A stretch of 20,891 nucleotides of DNA from JBDKGV01 sp039798005. Lineage in GTDB: Bacteria > Fibrobacterota > Fibrobacteria > UBA5070. The position numbers and the translations under genes are program-made. A model generated the notes under the pieces. That model had not been told where the DNA came from. It searched no databases and saw nothing but the letters and a program-made list of their open reading frames with translations. Every line of letters starts with the position of its first letter. Position 1 is the first letter of the stretch. The stretch spans positions 1-20,891 of the forward strand of contig JBDKGV010000031.1 of the NCBI GenBank assembly GCA_039798005.1, given 5' to 3'. Below are positions 1 through 7,679 of the stretch, in pieces.

Positions 1-768
1 CCGTTCGGGCACGGCAAGTGGGAGAATGTTTCCGGGACCGTCGAGGCTCTCCTGATTTTCCTTGCCGCCGGATGGATCATCTGGGAGGCCGTCGAAAAGT
101 TCATGCATCCGGCGGCCATGGGAAATGTCGGCTGGGGCGTGTTGGTGATGGGCGTTTCAGCGACGGTGAATTTCCTGATTTCCGCCTATCTGATGCGGGT
201 CGCCAAGGCGACCGACTCCATCGCCTTGGAGGCCGATGCCATCCATCTGCGTGCCGATGTCCTGACATCGGGCGGAGTGATGCTCGGCCTTGCCATCGTG
301 TGGGTCGGGTCGATCCTTTTTCCACATGTGGATCTTCGCTGGGTCGATCCGGTGGCGGCCATGGCGGTGGCCGGTCTGATCATCAAGGCGGCTTGGGACC
401 TGACCCGCGAGGCGGCGCGCGACCTGGTGGATGCTTCCCTTCCGGCCGAGGAGGAGGAGTGGATCCGCACCCAGATCCTGGCCTTGGGCCCGTCCTTGCG
501 TGGCTTTCATCAGTTGCGCACCCGCAAGAGCGGATCGGACCGGTTTGTGGAGTTCCATTTGGCCCTGCCGGTGGACATGACCGTGGGTGAGAGCCATTCG
601 GCAGGAAAGACCATCACCAATGACATCCTGGGCCGGTTCCCCGGTGCGGATGTCAATATCCATATCGATCCGTGTGACGGTTCGTGCAAGGCCAAGTGCG
701 TCTCGGGATGTCTTCAAACGGACGAGTTCCGCAAGGAGATCCATGACCGATGGCTGCAACGCGGATGA
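1..768 (+). CDS. Cation diffusion facilitator (CDF) metal exporter, 3' part
   Basis: The reading frame is open from the first base, so the N-terminus lies outside the window; 255 residues are visible. The first residues (PFGHGKWE) match the loop after TM2 of FieF/CDF proteins, where His residues bind metal. Membrane segments follow, and a second transport motif, DAIHLRADVLTS, has the His-x3-Asp pair expected in TM5. After the last membrane segment comes a cytoplasmic domain of the CDF C-terminal type, ending in HIDP. CDF proteins exchange a divalent cation (Zn, Fe, Co, Mn or Cd) for protons across the inner membrane; the substrate cannot be read here. Unusual is the tail: four Cys codons at 673, 685, 697 and 709, each four residues apart. 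The family is secure from the motifs; the metal is unknown. Confidence 0.93.
   Translation, partial: PFGHGKWENVSGTVEALLIFLAAGWIIWEAVEKFMHPAAMGNVGWGVLVMGVSATVNFLISAYLMRVAKATDSIALEADAIHLRADVLTSGGVMLGLAIVWVGSILFPHVDLRWVDPVAAMAVAGLIIKAAWDLTREAARDLVDASLPAEEEEWIRTQILALGPSLRGFHQLRTRKSGSDRFVEFHLALPVDMTVGESHSAGKTITNDILGRFPGADVNIHIDPCDGSCKAKCVSGCLQTDEFRKEIHDRWLQRG
732..737 (+). promoter_or_regulatory. Ribosome binding site AAGGAG deciding a start at 743
   Basis: AAGGAG lies five bases before ATG 743, inside the end of the CDF gene. It is the reason for choosing ATG 743 rather than ATG 812 for the next gene, which has only a weak purine stretch in front. The same bases also encode Lys-Glu of the CDF protein, so chance is possible. 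Confidence 0.5.
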
Positions 769-1366
769 TTTTCCCCTTGCAGTACCCCCCTCCGAGGCGG
801 TAAGCTGGGACATGTTTCAGACGCGCCGAATCCAAGTCGAAGCTGTCCAGTGCATGGCATGTGGACGCTATCGGAAAGATGGAATCTGGCTTCACCAGGA
901 TTCCCACGCGCATGAGGTGAGCCATACCTTCTGCCCGGACTGCGTCCCGGCGGTGAGGGAGGGGCTCCTGCGGGAACGGGAATTCCGCAGCCAAGGGTTC
1001 CAACGGCAAGTGGACATGTTGCGGGAGGAATTGATCCGTCACCCGATGGATGAAGACGGTGTGCGCAAGCGCTTGGACAGCCTGCAGGCGACCCCTGCCA
1101 GCATGGAAGCCTTGGTGGAAGCGGTGCGGGACCTGCTCTTGCAATGCCAGTGCCGCTATTGCGGTCAATCCCTGCAGGCGGGGCAAAAACGCATCGCCAA
1201 GGCCGGGTACTTCCTGCACGAGGCGTGTTCCCAGAAATTACAGACGCAATTGCAGGAAATGCAAAGGCTGCAGGCGCCCAAGGCCAATCTGGATGCCTAC
1301 CTCGATCTGCTTCAAGTACCGCACGATGTGCGTGATGGCATGAAGGTCCTGCTCGCTCAGGTCTGA
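743..1366 (+). CDS. Small protein with two Cys-rich zinc-binding motifs
   Basis: I do not recognise a named family. From ATG 743 the protein has 207 residues; if ATG 812 is the start, it has 184. The first motif (C37-x2-C40, then R-x-D-G-x-W, then S-H-x2-C64-x2-C67) resembles the short Cys4 motif found at the ends of some bacterial response regulators and sensor proteins, with the pattern C-x2-C-x3-R-x-D-x-G-x-W and SHGxCPxC. A helical, charged middle part (about 70-132) is followed by a second cluster, C135, C137, C140, H159 and C162, and another helical tail rich in Gln and Leu. Two zinc sites joined by helices are likely; DNA, RNA or protein binding cannot be told apart. It overlaps the CDF gene by 26 bases if 743 is right, so the two are probably co-transcribed, and its end overlaps the end of rdgB on the other strand by 10 bases. 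Confidence 0.7.
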   Translation: MTDGCNADDFPLAVPPSEAVSWDMFQTRRIQVEAVQCMACGRYRKDGIWLHQDSHAHEVSHTFCPDCVPAVREGLLREREFRSQGFQRQVDMLREELIRHPMDEDGVRKRLDSLQATPASMEALVEAVRDLLLQCQCRYCGQSLQAGQKRIAKAGYFLHEACSQKLQTQLQEMQRLQAPKANLDAYLDLLQVPHDVRDGMKVLLAQV

Positions 1367-1992
1367 TCGCTCATCAGTGCTTCCGAAAGCTTCTCCAGCG
1401 CCTTGCCCCGGTGGGACAGGGCGTGTTTTGCTTCACTGGGCATCTGGGCGAAGCTGAGAGGGCTTGCGGTATCGTTTGCAAGCAGGGGAAAGAACAGGGA
1501 ATCGTATCCGAAGCCACCCTCGCCCTGCTCCTTCAGTCCGACCAAGCCGAAGCAACGGGCCTCGACTTGGAGTTCGCGTTCCGGGGAATGGAAGGTGACG
1601 GCGCAGACGAAGGCGGCTGGAGTGAGTTCACCCTCGGTCAAGCCAGCCAGCTTGAGTCGGCGAATCAGTTCTGAACGATTGGCGGCATCGCCATCCCCAT
1701 GGCCTGCCTTCTGGGCAAAGCGGGCCGAAAATACCCCGGGCTCCCCATTCAGGAGCGGCACTTCCAAGCCGGAATCGTCGGCCACGACCGCATGGCCTGG
1801 CGGGAGCAGGGTTTGGGCCGAAAGGGCTTTGATCCGGGAATTGCCAAGGAAGTCGGTGGCGATCTCCTCCGGCTCGGGGAATCCGGGGATCAAGGCGCCC
1901 AAGGACAGCACATTCCACCCGATGGGTTCGAGAATCTGCTGGAATTCCTCCAGCTTGTGGCGATTGCCGGTCGCAAGGATCATTGCATTCAT
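1357..1992 (-). CDS. rdgB: RdgB/HAM1 XTP/dITP diphosphatase
   Basis: This house-cleaning enzyme hydrolyses ITP, dITP and XTP to the monophosphate and pyrophosphate, keeping deaminated purines out of DNA and RNA. The 211 residues are the usual length. Family motifs are all present: the N-terminal ATGNRHKLEEF (T8, G9, N10, K13), ADDSGLEV with the metal-binding acidic pair D72-D73, NGEPGVFSARFA, GEGGFGYDSLFF (F161-D164) and the C-terminal substrate loop SHRGKAL (S193, H194, R195). The start at 1992 gives MNAM; an alternative ATG three codons on (1983) leads straight into the first strand. It is read towards the zinc-motif gene and the two stops overlap by 10 bases. It is divergent from the gene starting at 2077. 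Confidence 0.96.
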   Translation of the reverse strand: MNAMILATGNRHKLEEFQQILEPIGWNVLSLGALIPGFPEPEEIATDFLGNSRIKALSAQTLLPPGHAVVADDSGLEVPLLNGEPGVFSARFAQKAGHGDGDAANRSELIRRLKLAGLTEGELTPAAFVCAVTFHSPERELQVEARCFGLVGLKEQGEGGFGYDSLFFPLLANDTASPLSFAQMPSEAKHALSHRGKALEKLSEALMSDQT

Positions 1993-2076
1993 GGCTCAAG
2001 AGTAATTGCTGAGGCGATCGAGGGGAATGGCGACGGGTTGAAATTCAGGCCCTTGCAAGAAAACGCCTTGACGGTT
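1993..2076. other. Divergent intergenic region between rdgB and the 2077 gene
   Basis: These 84 bases must hold the start signals of rdgB (minus) and of the gene starting at 2077 (plus), unless transcription enters from further away. There are TTG-rich pieces (TTGAAA near 2039, TTGCAA near 2054, TTGACG at 2068), but none has a convincing -10 box at 16-18 bases. I see no strong hairpin and no good Shine-Dalgarno before 2077. Confidence 0.4.
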
Positions 2077-2544
2077 ATGGCATGGTACCCCATCTTTATC
2101 AACAAGGTGCAACTTCCCAAGTACAAAAAGAAAAAACGGATCAAGCTGAAGATCTGCCAGTACTGCGGGAAAGAGTTCTGGGGACACCCCATTGCCAAGT
2201 ATTGCGAACTTCATCGCGATGTCAAGCAACGGGAAAAGACCAAGAAGCCCACAGAGCCTCTGGACGCCAACAACCGCGTATTCGAACACGAATATCTGGA
2301 AGTCGTCGAGCAGGAGTTCACTTGCGAGCTGGATGGTTGCGGCAAGACTTTCATGGTCAAGGTCTTTCCCAAGCAGTTTGTCTATCCTCGGTATTGCGAT
2401 GAACATCGCAACGAGTTCAAGCGTCGCAACTGGATTCGCAGTCGCCAGATCGAGCAGATCCGTGCGGTTCGAGCCGCCGCGATCGCCGAACGCGCTGCCG
2501 CTGAAGCCAAGGTGAAAGCCAAGGCTGCCCGCAAGGCCAAGTGA
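2077..2544 (+). CDS. Small basic protein with two C-x2/4-C...C-x2-H zinc motifs
   Basis: The function is not recognised. It has 155 residues from ATG 2077 and a Lys-rich N-terminus. Two similar metal-binding units follow: C27-x2-C30 (in the form CxxCGKEF) with C43-x2-H46, and C83-x4-C88 (CGKTF) with C107-x2-H110. After these comes a basic, Ala/Glu/Lys-rich helix (about 115-155) that could be a coiled coil. The repeat CGK-x-F...YC-x2-H in both halves looks like an internal duplication of one small zinc finger, with His in the place of the usual last Cys. The basic tail suggests nucleic acid or ribosome binding, which is inference only. There is no clear Shine-Dalgarno; TTG 2068 in the same frame is an alternative start. 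hemA begins 67 bases after its stop. Confidence 0.75.
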   Translation: MAWYPIFINKVQLPKYKKKKRIKLKICQYCGKEFWGHPIAKYCELHRDVKQREKTKKPTEPLDANNRVFEHEYLEVVEQEFTCELDGCGKTFMVKVFPKQFVYPRYCDEHRNEFKRRNWIRSRQIEQIRAVRAAAIAERAAAEAKVKAKAARKAK

Positions 2545-2611
2545 CCCCAACTGATCGTGCCGGGCTTTGTATCTTTCGCCCGGAATGCAGGATGTCAACG
2601 AGTCTGGAACA

Positions 2612-3850
2612 ATGCACAGCGCCGTCGTCGGACTGAGCTGGAAAACCGCGTCCCAAGAAGTGCGCGACCGGGCCTATATCGCCCCTGAGGTCGAGCAGGA
2701 ATTGGTGGAGCGGTTGAAGCAGTCGGCGGGAGTGGAGCAGGTCGCGATCTTGTCGACCTGCAATCGCGTGGAGCTTTACATCGTCGATCCGTCTCCCGAG
2801 GAGACCATCGAACGGGTTTGGCAGATCTGGTTTGAATTCTGCCGGATGCCCCGTACCGATATGGAATGCCTATATCGGCATTTCCATGAGGATGCGGTGC
2901 GCCATCTGTTTCAGGTGTCGGCCTCGGTGGATTCCTTGATCCAAGGGGAAACCCAGATATCCGGCCAGATCCGCGATGCCCGGGCCAGAGCCCAGGAGCG
3001 AGGTGCCGATTTCTTCCTGCTGCGTCTCTTTCAAGACGCCTTGGCCAGTTCCAAGCGCATCCGCACGGCGACCACCTTGGGAGAAGGGTCCGTTTCGATC
3101 GCCTCCACCGCCGTCCAATTTGCGTACGATTGGCTTGATCTCCCCAAGGCGAAGGTGGCGATCATCGGTGCAGGAGCAATGGCTGAGGCCGCTTGGAGAA
3201 GTTTCCGCCACCACGGAGTCAAGCGCTTCGTGTATGTCAATCGTACCCCCGAAAAGCTCAAGCCATGGCTTTTGGAAGCCCCGGGCGAGCTTTGCGGCCT
3301 GGATGGCTTGGAGCGGGCCATGGAATGCGATGTGGTCTTGGCGGCGGTTCGTTGCCACGGACACCTGATCCATCCTGACTCCTTGGTGCGTGGGGACCAG
3401 TTGCTGCTGGACATCTCGGCACCGCGCGTGATCGACCCCGCCTGCACCTGCCATCCCGGAACCAGGCTTGTGGCCATCGATGATCTTCAAAGCGTCGTGG
3501 CTCAGAATCGCCAACAGCGCGCCGATCAAGCGGAGCAAGCCACGCAGCTGATCGAGGATGATGTGCAGCGGTTCTGCCATTGGCTGCGTTCGCGCTCCAT
3601 CCTTGATGACATTCGCCAGGTCCGCGAAGCCGCGCATGAGATCGCCACGGAGCTTGCGCACCGTCATGCCCGCCATCTGGAGCGCTTGGCGGGAAGCGAA
3701 CAGTTCGACCTGGAATTGGAAGGCTTTGCTCGGCTGCTTGCCAACCAGCTCCTGCATCAGCCGGTGCACACGGCCAAGGACTTTGCCGCCCGTGGTGACG
3801 AGATGCATGCGCGCCGGGTGTTGCAAATCTTTTCAAGGCCATCCCCATGA
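2612..3850 (+). CDS. hemA: Glutamyl-tRNA reductase
   Basis: This first committed enzyme of the C5 heme pathway reduces glutamyl-tRNA(Glu) with NADPH to glutamate-1-semialdehyde. The 412 residues show the N-terminal catalytic domain with the nucleophile C50 in STCNRVELY, and the hallmark SASVDSLIQGETQISGQI. The NADPH-binding Rossmann domain has GAGAMAE at 186-192 followed by VNRTPEK, and there is a helical dimerisation domain at the end. ATG 2612 is chosen because MHSAVVGLSWKTA lines up with the usual family start; the frame is also open upstream (ATG 2585, TTG 2567) and the Shine-Dalgarno is weak at every candidate, so the start is not certain. It overlaps hemC by ATGA at 3847-3850, which implies coupled translation. 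Confidence 0.96.
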   Translation: MHSAVVGLSWKTASQEVRDRAYIAPEVEQELVERLKQSAGVEQVAILSTCNRVELYIVDPSPEETIERVWQIWFEFCRMPRTDMECLYRHFHEDAVRHLFQVSASVDSLIQGETQISGQIRDARARAQERGADFFLLRLFQDALASSKRIRTATTLGEGSVSIASTAVQFAYDWLDLPKAKVAIIGAGAMAEAAWRSFRHHGVKRFVYVNRTPEKLKPWLLEAPGELCGLDGLERAMECDVVLAAVRCHGHLIHPDSLVRGDQLLLDISAPRVIDPACTCHPGTRLVAIDDLQSVVAQNRQQRADQAEQATQLIEDDVQRFCHWLRSRSILDDIRQVREAAHEIATELAHRHARHLERLAGSEQFDLELEGFARLLANQLLHQPVHTAKDFAARGDEMHARRVLQIFSRPSP

Positions 3851-4758
3851 CCGTCTTGCGCATCGGAACCCGCGGAAGCCTCTTGGCTTGGACCCAATCG
3901 ACCCATGCGATGCGCATGCTCGAGGCCGCCCATCCGCATTGCCGTTTCGAGCTTGTGAAGATCTCCACCCGTGGGGATCGCGACCAATCGACACCCCTTG
4001 TCTCGATGGCGGGCACGGGACTGTTCACCAAGGAGCTGGAAGAAGCGCTCCTTTCCAAGGAAGTGGATCTGGCCATCCACAGCCTCAAGGATGTTCCCTA
4101 TGTCACGGCGGAAGGGTGCCAGTTGGGAGCCTTTCTCGAGCGGGAAGCTCCTTGGGACGCATTCCTTTCCGGGTATTCAAGCCTGCAAGAGTTGCCTCAC
4201 AACGCCTTGGTGGGGACGAGCTCTCCGCGTCGCATCGCCCAGTTGCGGGCGGTGAGGCCGGATCTTCGCTTTGCCGATTTGCGTGGAAATCTCGATACCC
4301 GCTTGGCCAGGCTCGATCGCGGCGAGTACGATGCCATCATTCTTGCTCAGGCGGGGCTGTGTCGTCTTGGGCTGGGGGATCGCATCAAGCAGGCCTTGCC
4401 TGTGGATTTGTGCGTCCCTGCCTTCGGGCAAGGAGTGCTTGCCGTGGAATGCCGCAAGGATGACGCCTTGGTTCAAGGCATCTTGGGCGCGGTGGACAAC
4501 GCCGGGGTCCGGCGGGCAGCTTCACTGGAACGGACGTTGATGATGGCGCTGGGAGGTGGTTGCAAGGCGGCCTTGGCTGCGCTTTGTGAACCGGTCGCGG
4601 AAGGCTGGCGGGTCCATGCAAGCCTTGGCGACCCGGCCTCCGGTGTCGTCCTGCGCAAGAGTTGGGCGGGTTCAGACATCGAGGCCGAGCCAGCGCTTGA
4701 GTCCATGGCATTGCAGCTTCTGCACGAGGCGCAAGAGGCCGGACTTGTGTGGAAATAA
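3847..4758 (+). CDS. hemC: Hydroxymethylbilane synthase (porphobilinogen deaminase)
   Basis: The enzyme joins four porphobilinogen molecules into hydroxymethylbilane. The 303 residues are the usual length. Visible are the N-terminal RIGTRGSLLAW, the active-site stretch LAIHSLKDVP (about 75-84, with catalytic Asp D82), the Arg-rich substrate loop SSPRRIAQLRAVRPDL followed by RGNLDTRLARL, then PAFGQGVLAVECR, and C239 in LGGGCKAALA, which carries the dipyrromethane cofactor. The start is fixed by the ATGA overlap with hemA. Its last 14 bases overlap the proposed TTG start of hemD, so hemA, hemC and hemD are one translationally coupled unit. Confidence 0.97.
   Translation: MTVLRIGTRGSLLAWTQSTHAMRMLEAAHPHCRFELVKISTRGDRDQSTPLVSMAGTGLFTKELEEALLSKEVDLAIHSLKDVPYVTAEGCQLGAFLEREAPWDAFLSGYSSLQELPHNALVGTSSPRRIAQLRAVRPDLRFADLRGNLDTRLARLDRGEYDAIILAQAGLCRLGLGDRIKQALPVDLCVPAFGQGVLAVECRKDDALVQGILGAVDNAGVRRAASLERTLMMALGGGCKAALAALCEPVAEGWRVHASLGDPASGVVLRKSWAGSDIEAEPALESMALQLLHEAQEAGLVWK
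4733..4738 (+). promoter_or_regulatory. Ribosome binding site AAGAGG for hemD TTG start
   Basis: AAGAGG lies six bases before TTG 4745, inside the end of hemC. No ATG or GTG near this point in the hemD frame gives a full-length protein, so this site decides the rare TTG start. Confidence 0.6.
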
Positions 4759-5473
4759 GGTCCTTCTCCTGGTCCAAAGCGCGGACCAAGGGACTCAAGG
4801 CCTTGCCGTTGAAGGCTGGGAAGTGCTCAAGTTGGCCGTCAGTCGGGTCATCGAGTTCGATCACCCGTTTCACGGTGATTTTTCGCATGTCGTCCTGACC
4901 AGTCGCCATGCCGCAAGCTGGTTTGTTCGCCATCATCCGCAGTATCGCGGGGTGGTTGCCGTGTCCGGAGATGGGACGGCGGCCATCCTTCGGGAAGCGG
5001 GCATGGATTGCTTGGTTCCTTCCACGCTGGGTGGTGCCGCGGCCTTGGAAATCTTGGATGTCGTCCAAGGGGAGACCGTTCTCTTTCCCTGTGGTGAAAA
5101 GACCGCCGGTACGGTGGAGGCCTTGGCCTTGGCGCGAGGAATCGATCTCAGGCGCTTGGTGGTGTATGGGTTGCAGCCCGTTGAATCCTTGCGACTTCCG
5201 CCGCGTGTGGATGCAATCGGCTTTTTGTCGGGGCAGATGGTGGAAATGTTCCATCAAAATCTGGCGATTGGTGCATGGAATGACCTTTCCAGGCTTCCTG
5301 TCCTTTGCTTGAAGGGGACCGCAGAAGCCGCTCTGGAAAGTCTTGGCTGGCTTGGCCAAGTGCATCGAATGGAAAAAATACCCGGGCAAGAGGACCTTTC
5401 CAGCCTACTTTTGGAGGCGGCTGCTCTTCCCGGCTCCCTATCGAGTCGTGCGTCGGAACAACCCGGATCCTAG
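4745..5473 (+). CDS. hemD: Uroporphyrinogen-III synthase
   Basis: It closes and inverts ring D of hydroxymethylbilane to give uroporphyrinogen III. The sequence family is poorly conserved, but the pattern fits: N-terminal KVLLLV strand, VVLTSRHAASWF (the TS-x2-A motif), VAVSGDGTAAILREAG, VLFPCGEKTAGTVEALA, the VVYGLQPVE stretch, and AIGFLSGQMVEMF, where FLS stands for the usual F(T/S)S. With TTG 4745 as start it has 242 residues, a normal length. Position directly after hemC supports the call. No hemB is visible in the window. An 88-base gap to the next gene holds only short hairpins of about five base pairs without a T-run. Confidence 0.85.
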   Translation: MCGNKVLLLVQSADQGTQGLAVEGWEVLKLAVSRVIEFDHPFHGDFSHVVLTSRHAASWFVRHHPQYRGVVAVSGDGTAAILREAGMDCLVPSTLGGAAALEILDVVQGETVLFPCGEKTAGTVEALALARGIDLRRLVVYGLQPVESLRLPPRVDAIGFLSGQMVEMFHQNLAIGAWNDLSRLPVLCLKGTAEAALESLGWLGQVHRMEKIPGQEDLSSLLLEAAALPGSLSSRASEQPGS

Positions 5474-5561
5474 GTTCCGGTGTCCGGCGGGAGTGCCGAA
5501 TCTTTGTGACCAAGCTAGATTTGGTTCGTGCAAGTTTTTGTCTGGAACGCGAGGTAGGTTG

Positions 5562-7679
5562 ATGGTGCGAAAGCTCCTCCCTCTTTCATTGGCCGGGATT
5601 CTGGCTGCTGGTCATTGTGCCCTGTCACTTGGCGTGCTTCCGCAGGATGCACTGTTTGGCTCAATTTTGCAATTGAGGGGGCCCGAGCCGCCTTCGTCCC
5701 GCGTGGTGCTGGTTGCCATCGATGCATCCTCGCTGGATGCCGTGGGAGCCTGGCCTTGGAGCAGCGGCAACATCCGTGAACTGGTGCAGGCGGTCTCGAA
5801 ATGGAACCCTCGGGGCATCGTGGTGACCCAGGAGATCTTGAAGGTCTCCTCCGATCCGGTGCTTTGGAAGGAATTGGCCAAGAACAGTTCATCAAGTCTC
5901 GTGCTTCCGCTCAAGGCTGGAGGCGATTCCACTTGCGTGCGTTCGGGCGGGGAATTGAGCAATCAAGCCTACCCCAATGTGGCCATGGGTGGCATTTCAG
6001 GGCTTTGTTCCGAATCGATCCTCTGGGGTGTCGACAGCCTCTGGTACGATCCGACCCGATTGCTTGTGCCCTTGGTCTTCCGGTCCACGTCCAATCAAGC
6101 GGTGGCGGGGCTTGCCGTGGCCTCGGCTCAAGCGGCCATGCCGGAGCCCAGCCGTTGGTGGCAGGGTGGGCAATTGCAGGTGGGATCCACCCGCAAGGTG
6201 TCCGAGGATGGCTCAGTCCTTGCCAACTTGCCGGGAGCCGGGACGGTGGCGCACGTCTCCGCTGCGGAACTCTTGAAGGGGCAAGTGGTCGGTGACTTGT
6301 TCAAGGGCAAGATCGTGGTGCTTGGAGTGACCGCGGCCGGGATCGAACCCGTGTTTGAAGCGCCATCCGGTGGAGCCATGTTCGGCAGCCGGATGCCCAA
6401 GTCGGAATTTCTGGCGGTCGTGATCGGAGGTCTTCTGGAAGGATCGCACTATCCCATCTCCAGGTATGCGACCCCTTTCAACATCCTTTGGATGGTGCTT
6501 GGCTGCATCGTGGTGGCACTGGCTCCTTTGCGGCAACGCAAGCGCTATGGCTTGCTTGCTTGCGGCGCGTTGGCGGGAGCCGGGATCGGCATCTTCCTTG
6601 TTGATTTTTTCGTGCTGCACGAATGGATGAATCCGCTGCCGGCTTTGATCTATCCCGCGCTTGCCGCTGGAGTCGTGCTGGCTTGGCCCAGGCGGGCCGT
6701 GCGGGTGTCGGACCCGAGCCGCGTCAATCCGGTGCGGATGCCGCGTGCCCACGAGTCGCTGGAGCGTTCCAGTTCCGCGACTCCGGTGACCACCGTGCGT
6801 GAAGCCACCGAGGTCCTGGAAGTGGCGCGACGGGAAGAAGACCGCATCGAGCGCAACGAACGGGGGGAATATCTCCAGATCGGGCGCTTCATCCAACTGG
6901 AGCCGTTGGGGCAGGGTGGGATGTGTACGGTCTTCAAGGCCTACGACCCGAAGATGGAACGGCCGGTGGCCATCAAGATCCTGCGGGCCGACAAGTCGCA
7001 CACCAATGTGAATGAGGCGAGGTTCCTGCGGGAAGCGCGGGTGGCAGGTGCTCTACACCATGCCAACATCAACACGTTGTACGAGTATGGACGGGCTGAG
7101 GATCTCTGGTACCTCGTTTTGGAATTCATCGAGGGAAAGACGCTTTCCCAGTGGATTCGCGAGAACCCCGGCACGCGTCCCGTCAATCTGCTGCCTTGGA
7201 TCACCCAGATCGCCTCGGCGCTGGATTTGGCGCATACCCATCAAGTGGTGCATCGCGATGTCAAACCCTCCAACTTCATGATCCAGAAGCAGGGCGACAA
7301 GATCAAGCTGATGGATTTCGGCGTGGCGCGCACACCCGACATGACCTTGACGGTGGCCGGCACGACCGTGGGCACTCCCAACTACATGTCCCCGGAGCAA
7401 CTGCAGGGCTCCCGGGTAGGGCCCGCTTCGGACCAGTATTCGCTGGGCGTGGTCGTGTACCAGATGCTGACGCAGCGGGTTCCGTTCCACGGTGAAGGGC
7501 TCACCGCGCTGTGCAACAATATCCTCAAGGGCAACGCGACTCCGCTCCAGACTCTCAGACCTGATCTTCCCAAGGCCCTGTGCGAGGTGGTCCACAAGGC
7601 CTTTGCCGCCAAGGCCGAAGATCGCTTTCCCGATTGCAGCGCCTTCGCCGACAGTTTTGCAAAGGTTTCCCAGGCATGA
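5562..7679 (+). CDS. CHASE2-domain membrane Ser/Thr protein kinase
   Basis: This is a 705-residue receptor-type kinase. A short basic N-terminus leads into TM1 (about 5-26), then a large extracytoplasmic CHASE2 sensor domain (about 30-305, with VVLVAIDASSLDAVGAWPW typical of its start). Three further membrane segments follow (about 306-323, 328-351, 356-375), which puts the rest in the cytoplasm. A charged linker (376-436) precedes a Hanks-type kinase domain (437-705). This has the glycine loop GQGGMC, VAIK with K472, HRDVKPSN with catalytic D566, DFG at 585-587, GTPNYMSPEQ and SDQYSLGVVVYQ, so it should be active. The start is ATG 5562, after a good ribosome site (GAGGTAGG at 5551-5558); the frame is open further upstream through hemD, but that stretch is not needed by the domain plan. 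The signal sensed is unknown. Its stop overlaps the start of the next gene. Confidence 0.93.
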   Translation: MVRKLLPLSLAGILAAGHCALSLGVLPQDALFGSILQLRGPEPPSSRVVLVAIDASSLDAVGAWPWSSGNIRELVQAVSKWNPRGIVVTQEILKVSSDPVLWKELAKNSSSSLVLPLKAGGDSTCVRSGGELSNQAYPNVAMGGISGLCSESILWGVDSLWYDPTRLLVPLVFRSTSNQAVAGLAVASAQAAMPEPSRWWQGGQLQVGSTRKVSEDGSVLANLPGAGTVAHVSAAELLKGQVVGDLFKGKIVVLGVTAAGIEPVFEAPSGGAMFGSRMPKSEFLAVVIGGLLEGSHYPISRYATPFNILWMVLGCIVVALAPLRQRKRYGLLACGALAGAGIGIFLVDFFVLHEWMNPLPALIYPALAAGVVLAWPRRAVRVSDPSRVNPVRMPRAHESLERSSSATPVTTVREATEVLEVARREEDRIERNERGEYLQIGRFIQLEPLGQGGMCTVFKAYDPKMERPVAIKILRADKSHTNVNEARFLREARVAGALHHANINTLYEYGRAEDLWYLVLEFIEGKTLSQWIRENPGTRPVNLLPWITQIASALDLAHTHQVVHRDVKPSNFMIQKQGDKIKLMDFGVARTPDMTLTVAGTTVGTPNYMSPEQLQGSRVGPASDQYSLGVVVYQMLTQRVPFHGEGLTALCNNILKGNATPLQTLRPDLPKALCEVVHKAFAAKAEDRFPDCSAFADSFAKVSQA

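Noticed and set aside
2547..2575. Possible promoter before hemA with TATCTT as -10
   Set aside because: No acceptable -35 box at 16-18 bases; the match is too weak to report as a feature.
5463..5480. Inverted repeat CCGGA...TCCGG after hemD as a terminator
   Set aside because: The stem is only five pairs with an eight-base loop and no T-run follows.
5343..5561. N-terminal extension of the CHASE2 kinase overlapping hemD
   Set aside because: The added residues are basic and aromatic without a domain, and ATG 5562 has a good ribosome site directly before TM1.
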